From JAJEAD01 sp964420925 (GTDB taxonomy: Bacteria; Pseudomonadota; Gammaproteobacteria; HK1): a DNA stretch of 64,000 nucleotides. Position numbers and translations under genes: made by a program. This document shows positions 36,720 to 44,327 of this stretch, in pieces; positions within the stretch are counted from its first letter, which is position 1; every line of letters starts with the position of its first letter. Location of the stretch: the NCBI GenBank assembly GCA_964420925.1, contig CAYQVB010000034.1, forward strand, positions 3,444 to 67,443, given 5' to 3'. Under the pieces are notes generated by a model, which was not told where the DNA came from, made no database searches, and saw only the letters and a list, made by a program, of their open reading frames with translations.

Positions 36720-36966
36720 ACCAGTACACGACAAGTACTGAAGATACTCACCCTCGCAGACGAAATCGAAGGAATCTCGACATCTTCGTGGTCGACAAGG
36801 AAAGGAGGGCGGCTGCGCGATCACCCACCTCCGCCCAGCCGACCGCCAGGGCACCGGCCCTCAGGAAATGCCTTTTGAGTATAAAAAAAATTAGGAGTTA
36901 GGCTGCGTGCCTGCGCCTGTACCCAAGGACGGAGGGAGACAATGCGGCACAACTGGAAGCTGTCCG

Positions 36967-37440
36967 ATGGCGAAACGCCTCAAGTGTATTTTCGATAGCA
37001 ACGTCTTCGATAAGTTGATCGACCGTTCTGATCTCATTGAACTGATCGATGGGTGCGTTGACCTATACATCACGCACGTTCAGCCTGACGAAAACGATTG
37101 CGCGCCCGAAGCAAAGAAGGCGAGCCTCCGCCAAGTGCGCGACGCACTTGCTCCCATGGAACTATCGACTAGTTCGATCATCTGGGAAGTGTCGAAGGGG
37201 GGCAAAGGTCGGTGGACTCAGAAAGACAACCTGATCCAACCACTAAGGGGATCCACTCAGCGCAATCCGGACAAACCTAAGCCGTGGGAGAACAAGTCTA
37301 GGGATGCGCTGATCGGTGAGACCGCGATTAGGAACGATCTTACACTTGTCACCAACGACGGTTCATTGACGAAGAAAGTGAGTTCGTTGGGCGGGAAGTG
37401 CATGTCGTGGGAGCAGTTGTTGGAGCACTGCAACGGGTAA
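36967..37440 (+). CDS. PIN-like domain protein
   Basis: 157 residues from ATG 36967 with GGAAG 7 bp upstream; an in-frame ATG-like start 20 codons earlier is less likely. CIFDSNVFDKLIDRSD gives the first acidic residues (Asp10, Asp15), SRDALIGETAIRND the middle acids, and LTLVTNDGSLTKKV the last, as in PIN (VapC-like) RNases. Base composition is lower in GC than the neighbours, with an AT run just upstream (36878-36890), suggesting recent transfer. No antitoxin gene is evident next to it. Could be a stand-alone RNase or half of a broken pair. Confidence 0.6.
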   Translation: MAKRLKCIFDSNVFDKLIDRSDLIELIDGCVDLYITHVQPDENDCAPEAKKASLRQVRDALAPMELSTSSIIWEVSKGGKGRWTQKDNLIQPLRGSTQRNPDKPKPWENKSRDALIGETAIRNDLTLVTNDGSLTKKVSSLGGKCMSWEQLLEHCNG

Positions 37441-37518
37441 CTCCAGCGGTGCTTCGCGAGACGGGACAGCCCTCCCCCCGCGCGTCGGCACGCCGGAGGG
37501 TGCGGGGCATCCGACCCC

Positions 37519-37749
37519 TTGGTGCTCAGTACCCGGCTGACTTCTTCGCTCGGTTCGAGAAGGCACATGCACATGGGCCTCGACGACAGTGGACATGTCG
37601 TCCTGTTCGTCACGACCATGCGGAACGATGGGACGGTGCGGATCATATCGTTCCGGCGCGCCACCGAGGCAGAGCGCAACGCGTTCTTCAGGCATACCGG
37701 CATTCCCGATTCGCCGACCCGGACGCGCGACATGACGCAGGCCCGCTGA
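37519..37749 (+). pseudogene. BrnT-like toxin remnant
   Basis: HMHMGLDDSGHVVLFVTTM and then DGTVRIISFRRATEAERNAF match the second half of BrnT toxins (RIISARRAT...ER). The first half is not recognisable and no ATG with a ribosome site precedes it. No BrnA antitoxin frame follows. The surrounding gap 37441-37921 holds nothing else that looks coding. Confidence 0.45.
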
Positions 37750-37921
37750 CCCTTGCGTCATGCCTCAAGTTCCGGGATCGGGTGCCAGCAATCCCGGGAA
37801 CCGTCGAACGGAACGCGCCACGTTTACCCCTGGCGACTGTCCGTCCCGATCCGGGACCGCCGCCAACACCGACACGGACGGGCGGATCGGCTCCGGTCCA
37901 ACTCAGGAAAGGCACCAGATC

Positions 37922-38335
37922 ATGAACGACGGCGAGCACCTCAAGGTCTTTCTCAACCCCCTCGCGTTTTTTGCCGAACCGGAAGTGAACGCACGAAGGA
38001 TGACCGACACGTCGCAAAAGGAACTGTTCGGCAGCACGTTCGAGAGGCTGGGGCAGGAGCGCCGCGTGTCCGTTCTCCACGCCTTCGACTTGATAGGCCA
38101 AGAGCTGAAGAGTTCATTCGACCGGATTCGGAAGACACGCCGCCAATACCTGCACTTCTGGTCCAAGGAATACGGCTGCCTGTCAGCCGACGCGGTCGAA
38201 TGCTACCGCGATGCGCTGAGAATCGTGGCCTTCGTGCCCGGTCAGACCGTCCGCGATGGAAAGCTGTTGCTCGACCCGAAGCTGACCAGATACCTCCGCG
38301 CTCAAGGCGTGTTCGTTGAGCCAGACGCGACGTAG
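37922..38335 (+). CDS. Hypothetical protein
   Basis: 137 residues from ATG 37922 (AGGAAAGG about 11 bp upstream). FLNPLAFFAEPEVNARRM, then LFGSTFERLGQERRVSVLHAF and RRQYLHFWSKEYGCLSADAV and LTRYLRAQGVFVEP: amphipathic, mainly helical, no signal peptide. No family is recognised with confidence. It lies in the accessory island between toxin remnants and the AbiE-type pair, so a mobile-element or defence role is possible. Confidence 0.55.
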   Translation: MNDGEHLKVFLNPLAFFAEPEVNARRMTDTSQKELFGSTFERLGQERRVSVLHAFDLIGQELKSSFDRIRKTRRQYLHFWSKEYGCLSADAVECYRDALRIVAFVPGQTVRDGKLLLDPKLTRYLRAQGVFVEPDAT

Positions 38336-38680
38336 ATCGCCCCCGCATCTCGCCGCCGCGTCACGCCACGGTCGGGGATCCTCCTACCGGGTTATGACGA
38401 TTGATTGCATTCTTGTCGTGTTCGAACTGATGCGGCTCGTGCTTGATCCTGCTGTGGCATCGTGGCTCGGGGGTCGGCCACGCGACGCTCCCGCGTGACT
38501 TCCACCGCGCAGGCGGCGTGCTGTCCCGTTGACCCACTCGGCGGCGTTTCCACGTCTAGGTCTAACATTCCTGCACTGGGTCGAACGCCACCAAGCTCCT
38601 CGCGAACGAGGAAGCACGCAGCCTCCTCGGTCGCAGCCATTCGGGAAAACGAGCGCCGGCTGGCCCGATCAACTTGTAGA
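38336..38680. other. Island gap with no recognisable gene
   Basis: About 345 bp between the hypothetical gene and the AbiE-type promoter. Short open frames exist on both strands but none has a ribosome site, known motif or plausible composition. Probably decayed mobile DNA. Confidence 0.5.
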
Positions 38681-38681
38681 G

Positions 38682-38709
38682 TGTCAGAATTAGGATAATA
38701 TTTCTGACA
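38682..38709. promoter_or_regulatory. Operator-promoter of the AbiE-type toxin-antitoxin operon
   Basis: TGTCAGAA (38682-38689) and TTCTGACA (38702-38709) are a perfect 8-bp inverted repeat around a 12-bp spacer. The spacer contains GATAATAT, a good -10 element, so a protein bound here would block transcription. AbiEi antitoxins are known to autorepress by binding inverted repeats. Confidence 0.65.
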
Positions 38710-38726
38710 ACTCGGAGGTGTCTCCC

Positions 38727-39320
38727 TTGGAACGGCTGACGGAAACAATCCTGCGACATGCGCGAAGTCTGCCCGAAGGCGTCCCGTTGACGACCAAGGG
38801 GTTGCTCCACCTTGGGAGCCGCGCTGCGATCGACAAAGCCCTGTCGCGGCTTGCTCGCCGCGGTGAACTACTGCGGGCGGGCCGCGGTCTGTATGTGCTG
38901 CCGATCGAGAGCCGCTTCGGCAACCGGGCGCCATCGCCCAACAAGACGATCGAGGCGCTTGCGGCACAGCGCGGCGAAAGAATCGCCAGCAGCGGCGCCG
39001 CGGCGGCCAATGCGCTCGGTCTGACGACGCAAGTGCCGGTCACTCCGGAATATCTGACATCCGGACCAAGCCGAACACTGACGCTCGGTCGCCAGAAAGT
39101 TCGATTGCGCCGCTCGCCGCCGTGGCAACTTGTGCTGAGCGGCCGAAGGTCCGGAGAGGTGATCCGGGCCCTCGCTTGGCTGGGACCGGAACAGGCCGGC
39201 ACCGCACTCGAGCAGATCCGGCGCTCGCTGAGCGCCGAAGAGCGCCGGGAGCTGGCGGGTGTCACCGCGCAGATGCCCGGGTGGTTGGCCGAGCCGTTGA
39301 GCCGCCTCGCCCATGGCTGA
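38727..39320 (+). CDS. AbiEi-like antitoxin (DUF6088 family)
   Basis: 197 residues from TTG 38727, chosen because GGAGGTG lies 6 bp upstream and the family begins near this residue; GTG 38718 would add 3 codons. The N-terminal winged helix reads ETILRHARSLPEGVPLTTKGLLHLGSRAAIDKALSRLARRGEL, then LLRAGRGLYVLP; the C-terminal part has GAAAANALGLTTQVP. It matches the DUF6088/AbiEi antitoxin layout (DNA-binding head plus neutralising domain). Overlaps the toxin start by 8 bp. Confidence 0.85.
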   Translation: MERLTETILRHARSLPEGVPLTTKGLLHLGSRAAIDKALSRLARRGELLRAGRGLYVLPIESRFGNRAPSPNKTIEALAAQRGERIASSGAAAANALGLTTQVPVTPEYLTSGPSRTLTLGRQKVRLRRSPPWQLVLSGRRSGEVIRALAWLGPEQAGTALEQIRRSLSAEERRELAGVTAQMPGWLAEPLSRLAHG

Positions 39321-40326
39321 CCACTATCTCGATCTCGAAACCGACATTCGTCGCGAGGCGCTGGCGTTCGCCGCCAGCGAATCCGGCAGGCCGGCCTATC
39401 TGCTGGAGAAGGATATCTGGGTCGTTTGGACTCTTCGGACATTGTTCGCCGCGCCAGTCGGTGCTTCGCTCGTGTTCAAGGGCGGCACCTCCCTTTCCAA
39501 GGCATACGGGGTGATTCGGCGTTTCTCCGAGGATGTCGACCTGACCTATGACATCCGCGACATTGCCCCAGATCTGATCGGCGACAACGGGGATCCACTA
39601 CCAGCGAACCGTAGCCAGGAAAAGCGATGGTCCGGCGAGATTCGCCGGCGCCTGGCCGAGTGGACCCGAGAAACGGCCGCTCCGTATCTGGCGGAGGCAT
39701 TGGGTGCCGTCGAGCCCGACGGAACGATTCGGATAGACGATGCTGATCTCTTTGTCTGCTATGCACCGCTGAACGAGGGGACTGCCTATGTGCGTCCGGA
39801 GGTGAAGCTCGAGTTCGGCGCGCGGTCGACCGGCGAACCGAGCGCGAACATGTCGATCTCCTGCGATGCGGCGCCGCACGTGCCTGGGCTCGAGTTTCCG
39901 GAAGCTCAACCACGCGTCATGCAGATCGAACGGACCTTCTGGGAGAAAGCGACTGCCGCACACGTGTACTGCCTCCAGCATCGTCTGCGCGGCGGGCGCT
40001 TCGCCCGGCACTGGCACGATCTCGCTCGCCTTGACGTCACCGGCCATGTCGATTCCGCCGTAGCGGATCGTGACATCGCCGATGCCGTCGCGGCGCACAA
40101 GTCCGTCTTCTTTCGCGAGAAGGACGCTTCGGGGACCTGGGTGGACTACCGAGCGGTGGTCTCCGGCGGTCTCGAGCTCGTTCCCACAGGCCCTTCTCAC
40201 TCTGCGCTTGCAGACGATTACGCGCGGATGGTCGATGACGGACTACTTCTCGATGATGCCGAGCCGTTCGACGCTCTGATGAATCATTGCCAGACAATCG
40301 CCGACAAGGCCAACCAGCAGGATTGA
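39313..40326 (+). CDS. AbiEii/AbiGii-family nucleotidyltransferase toxin
   Basis: 337 residues. KGGTSLSKAYGVIRRFSEDV (about 56-75) is the family signature: Gly-Gly-Thr-Ser, then Ser-Glu-Asp-Val-Asp, the nucleotidyltransferase metal site. EKDIWVVWTLR precedes it, and ERTFWEKATAAHVYCLQHRL with RHWHDLARLD are the later conserved blocks. These toxins modify tRNA with nucleotides and stop growth; some AbiE systems cause phage abortive infection. All key residues look intact. Type IV-style pair with the preceding antitoxin. Confidence 0.9.
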   Translation: MADHYLDLETDIRREALAFAASESGRPAYLLEKDIWVVWTLRTLFAAPVGASLVFKGGTSLSKAYGVIRRFSEDVDLTYDIRDIAPDLIGDNGDPLPANRSQEKRWSGEIRRRLAEWTRETAAPYLAEALGAVEPDGTIRIDDADLFVCYAPLNEGTAYVRPEVKLEFGARSTGEPSANMSISCDAAPHVPGLEFPEAQPRVMQIERTFWEKATAAHVYCLQHRLRGGRFARHWHDLARLDVTGHVDSAVADRDIADAVAAHKSVFFREKDASGTWVDYRAVVSGGLELVPTGPSHSALADDYARMVDDGLLLDDAEPFDALMNHCQTIADKANQQD

Positions 40327-40344
40327 CCGTCCGCCCGCTCGTTC

Positions 40345-40494
40345 CGGCCTACGTCGCACCGTCGGCACCGGCGCGAAGGCACCGGGCGCGAAGCGTTCCC
40401 GGTGCTCCGGTGAAAGGTCGCCGTACCGGAGCACCGTCCCCGACAAGGTGCGGCCGGCAACCCTGAACTCGGCGCCGGCCCGATGCTCGATCAT
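40345..40494 (-). pseudogene. HK97-type prohead protease remnant, N-terminus only
   Basis: From ATG 40494: EHRAGAEFRVAGRTLSGTVL then RYGDLSPEHRERFAPGAFAP, the typical opening of HK97-family phage prohead proteases. Homology stops after about 45 residues, and the frame runs antisense into the AbiEii-type gene. The catalytic Ser/His region is absent. A relic of a prophage. Confidence 0.6.
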
Positions 40495-40535
40495 GGCGTG
40501 CTCCGTTAGATGCTCACCCTGAAGGCCACCTGCGC

Positions 40536-40825
40536 TTAGGCGTCCGGCTGCACGAGAATTACGTCGCCCAGAAGCACGTGCATGGTGAAGTAGCGCTCGG
40601 CCTTCGCGCTCCCGGAGTAGATGTCGTCAATCGACACCTCGCCCCAGTGCGGGCAAACCGCGGTGCGCATGCCTGCGCTCGCGCCCATTGCGGAGCGGCC
40701 CTTGCGGTAGAGGATCCCGCCTGGACGTGGCTTGCCTTCGCCTGTTGAATCGTCGCCAGACGCTTCTCGCGCCGTTCGAGCTCCGAGGGCAACTCGTCAC
40801 CGCGTACCTGCTCGCCGTGGCGTTC
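40536..40825 (-). pseudogene. Transposase fragment plus unassigned open frame
   Basis: Two stitched pieces. From 40825 down to about 40732 the frame reads GDELPSELERREKRLATIQQ and AKA, resembling the linker helix of IS1182/IS5-group transposases. From about 40738 to the stop at 40536 another frame reads GGILYRKGRSAMGASAGMRT and ends YFTMHVLLGDVILVQPDA; it is unrecognised. The join follows the truncated integrase directly. Confidence 0.4.
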
Positions 40826-40994
40826 ATCCTCCGAGCCCGATGTCCACGCGCCGACCGTGGACGGTCAGGCGCTGGACGTAGCTCTTGCGGATGCGGCCGT
40901 TGCGCGCCTGGACGGCCAGGAAGAGCCCCACGTCGCCGTCGTAGTACCGTCCCGGCCTGTCGAGCGCGGCGAAGATTCTCGCGGTCAGTCTTTT
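40824..40994 (-). pseudogene. Tyrosine integrase remnant, arm-binding domain only
   Basis: KRLTARIFAALDRPGRYYDG followed by VGLFLAVQARNGRIRKSYVQ and RLTVHGRRVDIGLGG matches the N-terminal DUF4102 arm-binding domain of phage/island integrases. The frame stops right after GLGG, where intact proteins continue, and the catalytic domain is missing. It starts about 110 bp from tRNA-Gln and points away from it, as expected of an element integrated at the tRNA 3' end. Confidence 0.7.
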
Positions 40995-41079
40995 CCCATT
41001 GTTCCCCCAATCCGCCAACGATCCTGTTCGGTCGTTTGTTCCCACGAATGTGGGGGTACACGGGGAGACACGAGGAAAC

Positions 41080-41106
41080 AACCAGATACGCAAGTATCTG
41101 GTTTTA
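41080..41106. terminator. Bidirectional hairpin terminator beside tRNA-Gln
   Basis: AACCAGATAC and GTATCTGGTT form a 10-bp stem with loop GCAA. The plus strand continues with TTTTATT; on the minus strand it ends with GTTTCC. It lies directly 3' of the tRNA. Confidence 0.7.
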
Positions 41107-41107
41107 T

Positions 41108-41181
41108 TGGCTGGGGGACTAGGATTCGAACCTAGACTGGCGGAGTCAGAGTCCGCTGTCCTACCGTTAGACGATCCCCCA
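41108..41181 (-). tRNA. tRNA-Gln (anticodon CTG)
   Basis: 74 nt with encoded CCA. Acceptor TGGGGGA pairs with TCCCCCA, discriminator G, then CCA. The D-loop has CTAACGGTAGGAC, the anticodon arm is GCGGA-CTCTGAC-TCCGC with CTG in the loop, and the T-arm is CTAGGTTCGAATCCTAG. It lies 17 bp past the end of rpsI and serves as the probable attachment site of the accessory island. Confidence 0.95.
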
Positions 41182-41198
41182 GGAGGAATCCGGAAGGG

Positions 41199-41591
41199 CT
41201 AGCGCTTGGAGTACTGAGGCCGCTTGCGCGCCTTGTGCAGCCCGACCTTCTTGCGCTCCACCTCGCGTGCGTCCCGGGTGACGAAACCGGCGCGCCGCAG
41301 GGTCCCGCGAAGCGCTTCGTCGTAGTCGATCAGCGCCCGGGTGATTCCGTGACGGATGGCGCCCGCCTGTCCGCTGCCACCGCCGCCGCTCACCCGGACG
41401 TCGATGTCCACCTTGTCGAGCATGTCGGTGGACTCGAGCGGCTGCCGCACCACCATGCGGGCCGTCTCGCGTCCGAAGTACTCGTCGAGGGGACGGCGGT
41501 TGACCAGTATCCGGCCGTTTCCGGGCCGGAGATACACGCGCGCTGAGGATGTCTTGCGGCGCCCGGTGCTGTAGTGGATGTTGCCCGGCAT
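41199..41591 (-). CDS. rpsI: 30S ribosomal protein S9
   Basis: 130 residues. HYSTGRRKTSSARVYLRPG at the start and the conserved C-terminal tail ARKRPQYSKR that reaches the P-site tRNA. SGGGGSGQAGAIRHGITRAL lies in the middle. Second gene of the rplM-rpsI operon, 11 bp after rplM. Confidence 0.97.
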   Translation of the reverse strand: MPGNIHYSTGRRKTSSARVYLRPGNGRILVNRRPLDEYFGRETARMVVRQPLESTDMLDKVDIDVRVSGGGGSGQAGAIRHGITRALIDYDEALRGTLRRAGFVTRDAREVERKKVGLHKARKRPQYSKR

Positions 41592-41602
41592 GGGGAATGA
41601 CC

Positions 41603-42031
41603 TCAGATGTTCAGGGTCTTGGGCTGCTGCGCGCTGTGCCGATGGTGCGCACCCGGGTACACGCGCAGCTTGCGGAACATGGCCCGTCCCAGCGGACCCT
41701 TCGGCAGCATGCCCCGAACCGCGTGCTCGATGACCCGTGTCGGGTGCCTCTCGAGCATCCGCTCCAGGGATACTGAGCGAATGCCGCCCGGATAGCCGGA
41801 GTGGCGATGGTAGAGCTTCTGGGTGAGCTTCCGTCCGGTTACCGCGACCCGTGACGCGTTCACCACGACGATGTAGTCACCGGTATCCACATGAGGGGTG
41901 TACACCGGCTTGTGCTTGCCCCGCAGGCGCTGCGCAACCGCGCTCGCGAGTCGGCCGAGCGGCTTCTCCGCCGCGTCCACCACGTACCAGTCGCGTTCTA
42001 CCGTCTCGGATCTGGCGCTGAATGTCTTCAC
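41603..42031 (-). CDS. rplM: 50S ribosomal protein L13
   Basis: 142 residues, full length. RDWYVVDAAEKPLGRLASAV, then HVDTGDYIVVVNA, and RMLERHPTRVIEHAVRGMLPKGPLGR are the L13 blocks. First gene of the rplM-rpsI operon. Confidence 0.97.
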   Translation of the reverse strand: MKTFSARSETVERDWYVVDAAEKPLGRLASAVAQRLRGKHKPVYTPHVDTGDYIVVVNASRVAVTGRKLTQKLYHRHSGYPGGIRSVSLERMLERHPTRVIEHAVRGMLPKGPLGRAMFRKLRVYPGAHHRHSAQQPKTLNI

Positions 42032-42217
42032 CTGTGACCCTGTGAGCTTACAGTGCGTCGCACCGCAGCGAAGACGGCGCGAGAGAGCCCAAAAAAAGGG
42101 GTGCGCATCCTACTCAAAGCCCCGAGGAAGTGTCAACGCGAGTGTCAGGAGCAAACAGTCTGTCCGGAGCAGTAGCGCGTGAGTTGTCCGGTTGGATGGG
42201 CACCGAGGAGGTGGCCC

Positions 42218-42334
42218 ATGACCAGGACCCAAGTGCTGCAGGAGAGCCGGCGGTTGAGATTCGAGGAAGCGTACGGGGGATGGCGGGAGAGGCGGTTGAC
42301 GCAGGAGGAGGCGGCGAGACTGCTCGGGCCGTGA
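42218..42334 (+). pseudogene. ISNCY-type transposase N-terminal fragment
   Basis: A 38-codon frame reads RRLRFEEAYGGWRERRLTQE then EAARLLGP before a stop. It matches the first residues of ISNCY-family transposases, which continue with a C-x-R-T-F-R-R-Y helix. The rest is absent. A repeated GTCCGG motif upstream (42159-42164 and 42187-42192) may be end-sequence of the element. Otherwise the 476-bp gap between rplM and coq7 shows no gene. Confidence 0.55.
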
Positions 42335-42507
42335 CCGACTCGGATCCAAGGGGAACCGGGACCCTTGACCGCGCCTCGATGCATGAAGCCCGCAGGGGAG
42401 GCAGAATACCGGGCAGGCCCGGAATCGCTTCGACCCTGCGGGGCGCAGCAACAAGGTTCCAACGGGCCTCGCGTCCAGTGCGGTGAAGGAAAGCGACAGG
42501 CGAGAAC

Positions 42508-43164
42508 ATGAGCGACACGGTGCGCCGCCATACCCTCCTCGACCAGTTGTTCATGGCGCTCGGCCAGGCGTTGCACGCAACGCATCCCGCTCCGCGGTCT
42601 CCGGCCCGTCCGAGTCCGGCGGCGTCGGTGGCGGATCCCGTCCCGCCCCTGGCGGAGGAGGAACGCCGCCGCTCGGCCGCGCTGATGCGGGTGAATCACG
42701 CCGGTGAAGTTGCCGCCCAGGCGCTCTACCACGGGCAGGCGCTCGGGGCCCGGCGCAGCGACGTTCGGCACACGCTCCTTCGCGCCGCCGAGGAGGAGAA
42801 CGACCACCTCGACTGGTGCGGAGCGCGAGTGGACGAGCTCGGGGCGAGGACCAGCCGCCTCGGGGGACTGTGGTACTTCGGATCCTTCTTGCTCGGGGCG
42901 GCGGCAGGGGCTGCCGGCGATCGGGTGAGCCTGGGTTTTCTCGCCGAGACCGAGCGGCAGGTCGTCCGGCATCTCGACAATCACCTCGACCGTCTTCCCG
43001 AACGCGACGCGAAGAGCCGCGCCATCCTCGGCACCATGCGACGCGACGAGGCGGCCCATGCGAGCGCGGCGCTCGCGGCGGGCGCGACTCTGCCGCCTGC
43101 TCCGGTGCGCATCGCGATGCGCTGCCTGTCTCGCGTCATGACCACCACCGCGTACCGGCTCTAG
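42508..43164 (+). CDS. coq7: Demethoxyubiquinone hydroxylase, Coq7 type
   Basis: 218 residues. Diiron ligand motifs: MRVNHAGEVAAQALYHGQ, AEEENDHLDWCGARVDELG and MRRDEAAHASAAL. Replaces the flavin-dependent UbiF of enterics. It hydroxylates the ubiquinone ring at the inner membrane. Start ATG 42508; monocistronic. Confidence 0.93.
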   Translation: MSDTVRRHTLLDQLFMALGQALHATHPAPRSPARPSPAASVADPVPPLAEEERRRSAALMRVNHAGEVAAQALYHGQALGARRSDVRHTLLRAAEEENDHLDWCGARVDELGARTSRLGGLWYFGSFLLGAAAGAAGDRVSLGFLAETERQVVRHLDNHLDRLPERDAKSRAILGTMRRDEAAHASAALAAGATLPPAPVRIAMRCLSRVMTTTAYRL

Positions 43165-43214
43165 CTCCGCGAGGCCGGCTCCAAGGCGGCGCCCTCTCCC
43201 GCCCGAAGGCGCGC

Positions 43215-43568
43215 TCAGGTCTTCCCGGTGCCGGGATCTCTGCCCGGAGGAGCGTAGGGCATCGGAAAGTGCGCGATGTTCCCTGAGCTCTCGCCCGCCG
43301 CATGCACCTTGTTGGCGCCCGACTTGTCGACCTGGTCCACTCGAATCACGGAGTGAATCGGCACGTAGGTGCGCTCGACGCCCGCGAACTCGTTCTTCAA
43401 CTTCTCCTCGGAAGGGTCGACCAGGATGGCGGTGCGTTCACCGAAGATCAGATCGGCGATCTCCAGGAAGCCGTACATCTCGCTGTGACTCACGCTGCGC
43501 GCGTACAGCTCGTAGACTTTTCCCTGGTTGTGAAAGACGACCCGGTAGGTTCGCTTCTTCGAAGCCAT
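43215..43568 (-). CDS. DUF1820 family protein
   Basis: 117 residues. KRTYRVVFHNQGKVYELYAR and VSHSEMYGFLEIADLIFGER are the conserved DUF1820 core; AGVERTYVPIHSVIRVDQVD follows. Typical of gammaproteobacteria, cytosolic, function unknown. It is convergent with coq7. Confidence 0.9.
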   Translation of the reverse strand: MASKKRTYRVVFHNQGKVYELYARSVSHSEMYGFLEIADLIFGERTAILVDPSEEKLKNEFAGVERTYVPIHSVIRVDQVDKSGANKVHAAGESSGNIAHFPMPYAPPGRDPGTGKT

Positions 43569-43652
43569 GGCGGGATGGATGCCGGAATCCGGTGACGTTG
43601 CGCGCGATTATAGGGTAAATGGATCGGGCGGCAACGCGCGGCGACGCGGCGC

Positions 43653-44327
43653 TCACGGGTCCCCGGGGACGCCGAATGCGGGCGCGAGACTGGGGTCGAC
43701 GGCCCGCTGGCGATAGTCGGCGGCCTGAGGGCCATAGGCATCCCACACCCGCCTCAGCTCCGCGATGGGCGCGTCGTGCCAGTCCACCCTCAGGTCCACG
43801 GTGGGCCAGACCAGCGTATCCACCAGCTTGAGGCCGGCGGATCGCACCGGTCCCTCCTCGCCTCCCGCCCGCTCGCCCGCTTCCAGGGCGGCGAGAAGGC
43901 GCTCGACGAGAATCGCATCGGGGAGGCTCGCGAATGCGTCGCACATCGCCCGCGGGACTCCCTGCGAGGCGAGGATGTTGCCCGCGGCGATGCAATCCTC
44001 TCCCGTCGCGGTCGCCCAGGTTCCGAGCGTGCGGGCGCCGCTGTGGTGGGCGCCTTCGCCGCTCGCTCCGAGCACCGTGAGCTGTCGATAGTCGGGGTGG
44101 GTGTCGGCCTGCACGAGCAGGTCTCGCACCCTCGCTGCATCGAGCCCTCTCGCGAGCAGGTCGAGGCCGAGATCACCGAGCGTGGGATTGGTGATGTTCT
44201 GGCTGGCCACTGCTCCCACCTCCGCCCGCACCCACGCGCAGCGGCTGGCCACGCAGGGGCTGGACGAGGTCACCACCACGCCGAACTCGCCGCTTCGGGG
44301 GCAGCGCCCGAGCAGGGAAAAGGTCAT
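43653..44327 (-). CDS. DUF1028 family protein (Ntn-hydrolase-like)
   Basis: 224 residues. TFSLLGRCPRSGEFGVVVTS and VGAVASQNITNPTLGDLGLD match DUF1028, whose fold resembles N-terminal-nucleophile hydrolases. NILASQGVPRAMCDAF and VDLRVDWHDAPIAELRRVW come later. Function unproven. The start overlaps the stop of the GcvT-SHMT gene by 4 bp, so the two are translationally coupled. Confidence 0.88.
   Translation of the reverse strand: MTFSLLGRCPRSGEFGVVVTSSSPCVASRCAWVRAEVGAVASQNITNPTLGDLGLDLLARGLDAARVRDLLVQADTHPDYRQLTVLGASGEGAHHSGARTLGTWATATGEDCIAAGNILASQGVPRAMCDAFASLPDAILVERLLAALEAGERAGGEEGPVRSAGLKLVDTLVWPTVDLRVDWHDAPIAELRRVWDAYGPQAADYRQRAVDPSLAPAFGVPGDP

Noticed and set aside
36377..37000. Distal attachment repeat of the tRNA-Gln island
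   Set aside because: No copy of the tRNA 3' sequence (GGTTCGAATCCTAG...) is visible here by eye; a computed search could still find a short one.
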